Translations under genes and position numbers: made by a program
Notes under the pieces: generated by a model
Seen by the model: the letters and a program-made list of their open reading frames with translations, nothing else
Databases searched by the model: none
Told to the model about the DNA's origin: nothing
Assembly (NCBI GenBank): GCA_009782085.1
Contig: WQUN01000010.1
Location: 1 to 7,915, forward strand
Direction: 5' to 3'
DNA: 7,915 nucleotides
Origin: Bacillota bacterium
GTDB taxonomy: Bacteria; Bacillota; Clostridia; Lachnospirales; WQUN01
Part shown: positions 1-6,100 of the stretch, piece after piece
Layout of the letters: the number at the start of each line of letters is the position of its first letter
How positions within the stretch are numbered: position 1 is the first letter of the stretch

Positions 1-1
1 C

Positions 2-271
2 TATTACGCTTTCGCCAACATGCCGAAGCTCACGAGCGTGGTTTTCGGAACCGGCCTCACGTCGTTCAACTCCAGCGGCCCGTTTTACGGGGACACCGGC
101 ATAACAGACCTGACCTTTACCGGCCTGACGGTACCGTCGCTGTCGGATGGAAACACCTTCATTAATTTAAGCAGCCTGCGGACGATCTACGTACCCGCGC
201 CCGTGTACGCCTCGTATGTGGCGGCATATCAATCCCATGTGGGCCCGGGCGTCGTGTTTTCCGGCGACACC
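2..271 (+). other. C-terminal part of a BspA-type leucine-rich repeat domain (LRR_5)
   Basis: The residues A-F-A-N-M-P-K-L-T-S-V-V-F-G-T-G-L-T-S-F match the repeating pattern of BspA/LRR_5 proteins (AF..c..L..v.lp..v..i..). After an irregular repeat comes L-R-T-I-Y-V-P-A-P-V-Y-A-S-Y-V-A-A-Y, the typical closing segment of such domains. The family occurs in bacterial surface proteins and some members bind host or matrix proteins. More repeats probably lie upstream of the window. Confidence 0.75.
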
Positions 272-3043
272 CTAAGCCTGTCCGTCCCCAACCTGCAGGC
301 GGAGAAAGTTTACAGCCGGACGGTGTATCTAAGCTGGACAAGGCACGTCAGCCCCGCGGTCGTAAAATACATAGTCAGACGCGACGGCGTCACGGTCGGA
401 GAGACGGCCGACTGTTTCTTTACCGACAGGAACCTGACAACAGGCCGGACTTATACCTATCAGGTTTACGGCCTGACGGCGGACGGCTTCGAAACGAGCC
501 GCGCAAGCGTCGGCGCGACGCCTGAGGCGCCCGTCATAAACGGCATCGCGACCGACAACGAGCTGAACAAGGTTGGCGGGGGCAAAAACACCGTCTATAT
601 AGAGACTGTCAACAGCAAAAACTATCAGCCGCTCGGTTCAGAGAGCGTCACAGGGCTTCTCTACTATGTCGACGGCGGCTCGCGCAGCCTGATCGGCGAG
701 GCCGGCGTCTTCGCCGTGTCGTCCGCGACGGTGACCTACTCGGTCAAATGGGACGTGAGCTATGTCCCCGACGGCGATTATACGGTCGTGTTCAGCCTGA
801 CCGACGCGGACGGCGTCACGGCCGAGAAAGAAGGTACGGTCACCGTCGTTCACACCGGTCCGGCCAGGATCATCAACGTCGTGGCGATGGGCGATATTCT
901 GGGGATCAACATCTCCTGGTCGATGGCCGGCGAGATCGACACAACGAGATACAGGATATACAGGCGTTCCGAGATCGACAGCGGCTTCTACCCGCTCGTC
1001 ACCCTAAGCGGCCGCAACACTCTCACCTATCGCGACACGACCGTCGCGGAGGGCAGGGTGTATTACTACTATGTGGCTGGGATCGACGATTTGGGACAGG
1101 AAGGCCCGCCGTCGGAGATCGCCGCGGGCATGAAGGGCACGGATGAGGAATCTCCGGTGGTTACCAAGATGACGCCGGCCAGCGGCAGTTACATAAACGG
1201 AACCGTCAGCGTCGCGGTCACGGCCATCGACAACGTGGGCGTCACCAAGGCGGAGCTCTATTGCTCCGCGGACGCCGGGGCAACCTGGGAACTCTGCGGC
1301 TCCAGAACGGGCGCGCCGTATACCTTCGCGCTGGACACGACGCGGTTTGCCGACGGGGTCATCCGAATCAGAGCAATCGCGTATGACGCCAGGAACAACG
1401 CGAGCGTTCCGCTGATCTATGCCTACTCCGTCGACAATACCGGGCCGGAAAAAGTCACCGGGCTGGCTTATACGAGCACGTCCGTGACGATCACTCTGTC
1501 CTGGAACGACGTGGCGGACGACGACATCGGCTTCTACCGCGTGGAGAGGAAAAACCCGGACGGCGTGTACACAACGGTCATGGATGTGAACAGGACGCTC
1601 GGGACCAACATCCTGAGCCTGTCGCCGGGAACCGGGTACACCTACCGCGTGGTCGGCTACGACCGGCTCGGCAACAGGGGCGTCCCTTCCGACGACATCG
1701 CCGCGTACACGCAGGCAGATACGACCGCACCGGTGATTTCGTCGATCATGCCCAAATCGGGGTATTTCGCGAACAGCCTGGCGCTCAGTATCACGGCGGA
1801 CGACGACTTTGCCGTCAGTTCGGTCGCGATACAGGTCTCCGTGAACGGGACGGCGTGGACGGCCGTGTACACGGCCGAATTCCCGGATCGCCAGAAAAAA
1901 CGGACCGTCACGTATACGCTCGACCTCTCGGCGTACGGCGAAGGCGCCCTATATGTGCGCGGCGTCGCGGCGGACTCCGTCGGGAACGTGAGCGACACGG
2001 GCGCATCCGCCCCGTATGTCCAGTACATCGTCGACCGCACTCCGCCCTCCGCGCCCAACGGCGTCCAGGCGGCGGACCGGGACGGCGTCGTGGAGGTCAT
2101 GTGGGTCAGGGGGCCGGAATCCGACATCGCCGCCTATGCCGTGTACCGCTCCGCTTCGCCGGACGGCGTTTTTGTCAGGCTGGCAAGCGGGTTGGCCTCG
2201 CTCAATTACTTTGACCGGAGCGCAACGGGAAGCGGCGTGTACTACTACAAAGTCACGGCGACCGACCTGGCCGGGAACGAAAGCGCGCTGTCAACGGCGG
2301 CTTCCGCTCAGATTTCCGCAGACACGGAACCGCCCGTAATCGTCAGTTTCTATCCCGCCTCCAACGCGGCGCTCGGCCCCGGCTTCCGGACCGTCAGCGT
2401 CTACGCGACGGATAACCGGATGCTGGATCAGATCAAAATAGAGTACGGGAACAAGACCGGTTCCGCCTATATCGAACTGGCCGTTTTCAACGCGGTCAAC
2501 AATTACGAAAAGACCGTTTCCGCGGCCGTCCCGCTGGACGGCTTCGCGGACGGGGACACGGCCGCGGTGCGCGTCACCGCCGTCGACAAGGCGGGGAACG
2601 TAAGCGCGCCCGCCGAGGCCGTATACGCGGTAGACAAGCGGGCGCCGGAGGCGTTGTCGCCGGCCGCCGGCTATTCCGACGGCTGTGTCACGCTGACGTG
2701 GCAAAGCGACATGTCCGCCGACCTGGCCGGATACCGGATTTACCGTCTCACGGGAACGGGCTCCGGCGTATACGCCCTCATCGGGCAGCAGCCCGCCGCC
2801 CCGGGCCGGCTCGACTACGCCTTCGCCGACTATTCGATCGCCAAGACGCAGCAGCAATATGCCTACCGCATAGACGCGCTGGACGGCGTCGGCAACGTCG
2901 CGGCATGTTACACGAACGCCGTGACCGTGCCCAACCGTTCCATGCCGGTCGCGGTGATCAACTGCGACGCGGTTATGGAGGCCGGCGTGGAATACGAGAT
3001 CGACGCGTCCATGTCGACCGCCGCCGCCGGCGTCGTCGGCTAA
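2..3043 (+). CDS. Giant modular surface/secreted protein (LRR_5, five FN3, Ig-like modules, PKD), 5'-partial, ends at a premature TAA
   Basis: The frame is already open at the left edge; 1,013 codons precede TAA at 3041-3043. The ATG at 20 is not a credible start: codons before it (Y-Y-A-F-A-N) belong to a leucine-rich repeat and there is no ribosome binding site. Numbering from base 2, the order is LRR_5 tail 1-90, FN3 91-176, Ig-like 177-286, FN3 287-383, Ig-like 384-480, FN3 482-575, Ig-like 576-680, FN3 681-776, Ig-like 777-880, FN3 881-981, then the first third of a PKD domain. No catalytic motif and no membrane segment is seen, and cysteines are few. This fits an extracellular adhesin or scaffold, with LRR_5 as a possible ligand-binding face and FN3/Ig modules as a stalk; that role is inferred. 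The protein stops inside a domain and the same frame stays coding beyond the TAA, so this is probably the front part of one larger gene. Confidence 0.88.
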   Translation, partial: YYAFANMPKLTSVVFGTGLTSFNSSGPFYGDTGITDLTFTGLTVPSLSDGNTFINLSSLRTIYVPAPVYASYVAAYQSHVGPGVVFSGDTLSLSVPNLQAEKVYSRTVYLSWTRHVSPAVVKYIVRRDGVTVGETADCFFTDRNLTTGRTYTYQVYGLTADGFETSRASVGATPEAPVINGIATDNELNKVGGGKNTVYIETVNSKNYQPLGSESVTGLLYYVDGGSRSLIGEAGVFAVSSATVTYSVKWDVSYVPDGDYTVVFSLTDADGVTAEKEGTVTVVHTGPARIINVVAMGDILGINISWSMAGEIDTTRYRIYRRSEIDSGFYPLVTLSGRNTLTYRDTTVAEGRVYYYYVAGIDDLGQEGPPSEIAAGMKGTDEESPVVTKMTPASGSYINGTVSVAVTAIDNVGVTKAELYCSADAGATWELCGSRTGAPYTFALDTTRFADGVIRIRAIAYDARNNASVPLIYAYSVDNTGPEKVTGLAYTSTSVTITLSWNDVADDDIGFYRVERKNPDGVYTTVMDVNRTLGTNILSLSPGTGYTYRVVGYDRLGNRGVPSDDIAAYTQADTTAPVISSIMPKSGYFANSLALSITADDDFAVSSVAIQVSVNGTAWTAVYTAEFPDRQKKRTVTYTLDLSAYGEGALYVRGVAADSVGNVSDTGASAPYVQYIVDRTPPSAPNGVQAADRDGVVEVMWVRGPESDIAAYAVYRSASPDGVFVRLASGLASLNYFDRSATGSGVYYYKVTATDLAGNESALSTAASAQISADTEPPVIVSFYPASNAALGPGFRTVSVYATDNRMLDQIKIEYGNKTGSAYIELAVFNAVNNYEKTVSAAVPLDGFADGDTAAVRVTAVDKAGNVSAPAEAVYAVDKRAPEALSPAAGYSDGCVTLTWQSDMSADLAGYRIYRLTGTGSGVYALIGQQPAAPGRLDYAFADYSIAKTQQQYAYRIDALDGVGNVAACYTNAVTVPNRSMPVAVINCDAVMEAGVEYEIDASMSTAAAGVVG
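272..529 (+). other. Fibronectin type III module FN3-1
   Basis: The module has the FN3 pattern of core Trp (V-Y-L-S-W-T), Y-I-V-R-R-D-G in strand C, F-T-D-R-N-L in strand E and T-Y-T-Y-Q-V-Y-G-L-T in strand F, about 86 residues in all. Here the strand-C motif is followed by a short D-G-V-T turn, whereas the later FN3 copies have longer Y-R-S/A-type loops. Probable spacer or binding module. Confidence 0.7.
530..859 (+). other. Ig-like beta-sandwich module (divergent, about 110 residues)
   Basis: This lies between FN3-1 and FN3-2, where the later repeats have an Ig-like module. The end (D-G-D-Y-T-V-V-F-S-L-T-D-A-D-G-V) resembles the closing strands of bacterial Ig-like domains (DG.y.i...a.D..G). 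The first half, with G-G-G-K-N-T-V-Y-I, lacks the P-x-S-G-x-Y-x-N opening of the other Ig-like copies. The assignment rests on position and the C-terminal half. Confidence 0.5.
860..1150 (+). other. Fibronectin type III module FN3-2
   Basis: Core motifs are I-N-I-S-W-S-M, T-R-Y-R-I-Y-R-R-S, T-Y-R-D-T-T-V and Y-Y-Y-Y-V-A-G-I-D-D-L-G. It ends in the linker E-I-A-A-G-M-K-G-T-D. A 97-residue module of the YRIYR..S type that pairs with the Ig-like module after it. Confidence 0.75.
1151..1441 (+). other. Bacterial Ig-like module (Big_7-like)
   Basis: It opens with S-P-V-V-T-K-M-T-P-A-S-G-S-Y-I-N-G and continues V-A-V-T-A-I-D-N-V-G-V-T-K-A-E-L-Y, then L-D-T-T-R-F-A-D-G and A-Y-D-A-R-N-N-A-S. This is the classic bacterial Ig-like pattern (P..G....G.v.v.a.a.Dn.gv..v.ly.......D...DG...i...a.D..gN). 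Structural or stalk role inferred. Confidence 0.75.
1442..1726 (+). other. Fibronectin type III module FN3-3
   Basis: The motifs P-E-K-V-T-G-L, I-T-L-S-W-N-D, G-F-Y-R-V-E-R-K, L-S-P-G-T-G-Y-T-Y-R-V-V-G-Y-D and L-G-N-R-G-V-P-S give a full FN3 pattern of 95 residues. S-P-G-T-G-Y-T-Y is the closest match to the textbook FN3 E-F region in the window. Confidence 0.8.
1727..2041 (+). other. Bacterial Ig-like module
   Basis: It opens A-P-V-I-S-S-I-M-P-K-S-G-Y-F-A-N-S and carries A-V-S-S-V-A-I-Q-V-S-V-N-G in mid-domain. It closes with V-R-G-V-A-A-D-S-V-G-N-V-S and the linker Y-I-V-D-R-T. It is the same type as the module at 1151-1441, with a longer loop containing a basic patch (D-R-Q-K-K-R). Confidence 0.7.
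2042..2329 (+). other. Fibronectin type III module FN3-4 (start of supermodule copy 1)
   Basis: Motifs are P-P-S-A-P-N-G-V-Q-A, V-E-V-M-W-V, A-A-Y-A-V-Y-R-S-A-S and Y-Y-Y-K-V-T-A-T-D-L-A-G-N-E-S. It begins the FN3-Ig-FN3-PKD-Reg-X block that recurs about 3.2 kb downstream from FN3-6. The closing A-G-N-E-S is also found in FN3-7. Confidence 0.78.
2330..2641 (+). other. Bacterial Ig-like module
   Basis: It opens P-P-V-I-V-S-F-Y-P-A-S-N, has V-S-V-Y-A-T-D-N-R-M-L-D-Q-I-K-I-E-Y, and closes V-R-V-T-A-V-D-K-A-G-N-V-S-A-P. It corresponds to the Ig-like module at 5534-5836 in supermodule copy 2, which opens with a similar V-I-S-V-Y-P-A. Confidence 0.72.
2642..2944 (+). other. Fibronectin type III module FN3-5
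   Basis: Motifs are V-T-L-T-W-Q-S-D, L-A-G-Y-R-I-Y-R-L-T and Y-A-Y-R-I-D-A-L-D-G-V-G-N-V. Between strands C and E it has a longer, Pro-rich loop (G-Q-Q-P-A-A-P-G) than the other copies. It leads directly into PKD-1, as FN3-7 leads into PKD-2. Confidence 0.75.
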
Positions 3044-3190
3044 GCCTTCGACCTGGGCGACGGCTCGGTTTCGTCTTCCAGGCGCGTCGTTCACAGCTAT
3101 CAGGCGGTGGGGACGTACACGATAAGCCTGACCGTCATTGATACCGACGGCAACCGCGCGACGGCGGAAAAGACGGTCACGGTGCGGGAC
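2945..3190 (+). other. PKD domain 1, interrupted by TAA
   Basis: It begins P-V-A-V-I-N-C-D; after the stop come F-D-L-G-D-G-S and H-S-Y-Q-A-V-G-T-Y-T-I-S-L-T-V-I-D-T-D-G-N. The hallmarks of the PKD fold are all present: (W/F)D(F/L)GDG, H-x-Y-x-x-x-G-x-Y and LTV.D..G. PKD domains are extracellular beta-sandwiches involved in protein or polysaccharide contacts. Without read-through the truncated product would end with about 32 residues of an incomplete PKD fold. Confidence 0.88.
3041..3043 (+). other. In-frame ochre stop inside the first PKD domain
   Basis: TAA replaces an aromatic core residue of the PKD fold. Aligning PKD-1 (from P at 2945) with PKD-2 (from P at 6128) needs no gap from P-V-A-V-I through to D-x-G-D-G, and TAA falls opposite TTC (Phe, 6224-6226). 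PKD domains normally carry Tyr or Phe here, three residues before the Asp of the D-F-G-D-G motif. TAC or TAT (Tyr) is one substitution from TAA. It is the only stop in 2,638 codons. Confidence 0.9.
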
Positions 3191-6100
3191 CGCGCCTTGC
3201 TGGGCTCGGCGCGCATCCGCGCCGTGGACGAGAACAACGCGCCGGTTCCCGGGGCCTCGGTCTATTTCGACCTCGGCGGCCCGAACATGGTCGTCCGCCA
3301 GACCGACACGAACGGCTACGCGGCGTTCACCTCGGAGGTCGGCCCGCATACCGTCGGCTGCGTCATTCCGGACAACAACTGGCTGCCGGCCGCGAAGGAC
3401 ATACTGGTCACCGCGGGTGCGACGGCCGAAGTAACTATGACCTTGGTCCGTCAGCCGATGATCGAGGGCGAGTTCGAGATACACCGGATGACCTTCGACG
3501 AGATCGTCGCGGCGGGCATCGACGTCTCCAACCCGGAGAACCAGTACATCGTGAATGTCTATGTGACGCTGCAGTACGTCAAGCTCGAGTTCTCCTACAA
3601 CCCCCTTACCCAGGAGGTTTTCGGCGAAACTTCGATGACCTATCAGGGCGTGAGCTATACCGCCTATCCCATCGGGCCGTCCGGGTCCGGCGGGGACGGC
3701 GGCGGGGGCGGCGGAGACGGCGGGGATATGGACAGTGTAGTCCGGAACATGTCCGTCGCTGTCGTCGAGATCCCGGTCACCGTATCCACGCTCAAGGAAT
3801 TCTTCAGCGTAAGGCTGCACATCATCAACAACGCGGCCAGCCAGTTCTCCATGCTGGACAACAGGATCACCCTGAACGTGCCGGACGGCCTGACCATTAT
3901 GGACACCGCCGTCAGCGAGAGCGACAGGGTAGTTTCGGTACCCGAGATCAAGGGACAGACCAGCGCCGCGATCTCCTGGATCCTCCGGGGGGACGCCATA
4001 GGCGAATACTGGCTCACGGCTGACTATGTGGGGACTCTGGCCCAGTTCAACGAGACCGTCGCCGCGCGGTTCGCCGCCAAAGACCCGGTTACGGTGCTGG
4101 GGATGCAGGGGTTGAAGCTGACCGTCGAATTCGCCGACGAACTCTACGGCGGCGGCGCTTACAACAACGTGATACTTTCCAACGAAAGCGCCCGCGACGT
4201 CTATCTGCCGAACGTCTATACGGATCAGGAGCCGCTCGGCACCGCGTTTTTCGGCGCGGACGGCTCGAAGAGGCTGATAGACGAACTGCCCGCGGTCCTT
4301 TCGCCCGGGGAGTCCATCGAACGGTACTATTTCACCCCGGCGGCGCTCCCTCCGTATACGGACCCGAACGGGCGCTGGGTGCTGTTCGATTACTACTACA
4401 CCGTGGGCGAGACATACGGCCTTCAGATAGAAATGACGCCCAAGCCCCTGTCCTATTTCCTGAATAACGAGGACAGACCCGCGCTTGCGGGCGCCGTGAC
4501 GATCACCGGCGACGCCAGATACGGCTCGACGCTCACGGCGGACGTCTCCGGCCTTTACTCCGACCCGCCGGCCGACCTCGGCAAGCTGACCTTCCTGTGG
4601 AAGCGCGGCTCGTCCGAGACCGGGATCGGGACCGACAGCTCCGCGTATACTCTTACGCAGGCCGACATCGGCCAGACGATCACCCTATGGGTGTTCGCGG
4701 AGAACTGCCTGGGCAGCGTGATTTCGGAGCCGACCGCCGTTGTCGCGAAAGCGGACGGCCCGGACGCGCCGGCTCTTGTTACTGGCGCGTACACGGCCGG
4801 CGATAACTTGTTCATCTATACCGTCAACGCCATTCCCGGCGCGGAATATTCCTCGGACGGGACGACGTGGCAGGACGGCCCGTCTTTCGGCGGCTTTACC
4901 GCCGATTCGCCCGCAACCGTCTTCTACGCCAGGATCAAGGAAACGGCGACGCGTTTCGCGGGCGCGGCCGGCGGCACCGGCCCGGTAGTTTTCGTCAGGC
5001 TGGACGGCAGGCCGGCCCCGAAGCTGTATTTCACGGTAAGCGGCGCGGATTTCCCGAAAACCGTCGCGATCATTCCCGTGGAAGGCGCGGAATACAGCTT
5101 TGACGGCGGCGCGACCTACGGCGGCGCAAACACATACGTTTCGGAGGCCGGGGAGACCGTCGTCATGGCGATCCGGCTGAAGGAGACCGCCACGCACAAC
5201 GCCTCGCCCGCTTCCGCGGGCGTTGTCAGCACGGCCGGCGAATCGCTGCAAAACCCGCTCACGTATGTGGCCGCGTCCTCGTATATCTATCTCAAATGGC
5301 AGCCGGATTATTCGGCCGATTTCGGCAAATTCACGCTGTATCGCGCGGAAGTGTCGGACGGGGTCACGGGCCGGTTCGAGGCGATCTGCTCCACCGACCG
5401 CTATCTGGGCTATTACGACTATACCGTGGAACAGGGTAAAACCTACGCTTACTATATGACCAGGGCCGATTCCGCGGGCGTCGAGAGCTCGCCGTCGAAC
5501 ATGGTGACGGCCTCGCCCGCGCCCGATACGGACAAACCGGAGGTCATAAGCGTCTATCCCGCGGACGGCGGGTATGTCAACAGTTCCGCGGCCATCAGCG
5601 CCGGCGCGTCCGACGGCTACAGGCTCGCCGAGATAAGGCTCTATTGCCGGAAAACGGGCGGAACCGGCTGGATATTGGCGGAGACCAAGGCCATGAGCAA
5701 ACCCGTCGAAATAGCGGATTTCTCAAACTGGTCCGCCGGCCTGGACGACGGCGGGTACGACTTCATGTTCGTGGCGCGGGATTCGTCGGGCAGCGATTCC
5801 GACGGATATATTGTCCGCTACACGGTCAAAAACTCGCCTCCGGCCGACAGGGTCCTGACCGCGGTCGACATGGATCTGGCGGCGGGCGTCAGCTGGACAA
5901 AATCGCCTTCCGAAACCGATCTGATGGGATACGCTGTTTACATGTCCGCGAGTCAGGCGGGCCCCTACACACTGCTGACGCGCCTGAAAGACGGCGTTAC
6001 GCAGTATAGGGTCGGGAATCTGAACCCGGGCGTCTACTGGTTCAAGGTAGTGACGGTCGACAAGGCCGGGAACGAAAGCGCCGGGGCGTTCGCCATGGCG

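Noticed and set aside
20..22. ATG at 20 as the true gene start
   Set aside because: The codons before it continue the leucine-rich repeat pattern, no Shine-Dalgarno sequence fits in the 19 bases upstream, and a secreted protein should begin with a signal peptide, which is absent.
3020..3040. GC-rich hairpin before the TAA as a terminator or recoding element
   Set aside because: The inverted repeat is imperfect with almost no loop, has no T-tract, and arises from a run of Ala/Gly/Val codons. Too weak to call a regulatory site.
3041..3043. TAA as a reassigned sense codon or special amino-acid site
   Set aside because: Only one TAA occurs in 2,638 codons, bacterial reassignments I know of involve TGA or TAG, and the aligned copy has a plain Phe.
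2945..3190. Frameshift as the cause of the interruption
   Set aside because: PKD-1 aligns to PKD-2 without gaps on both sides of the stop in the same frame, so only a substitution is needed.
3107..3289. A separate second gene starting at GTG 3107, GTG 3182, TTG 3197 or ATG 3287
   Set aside because: Each candidate lies inside the PKD or Reg domain, none has a convincing ribosome binding site, and the encoded N-terminus would lack a signal peptide.
2291..3820. Long open frame on the minus strand (509 codons)
   Set aside because: It lies antisense to the domain-rich + frame, is very rich in Arg, Gly, Asp and Val, and shows no domain motif. This is the usual shadow of a GC-rich gene with few stops in the complementary frame.
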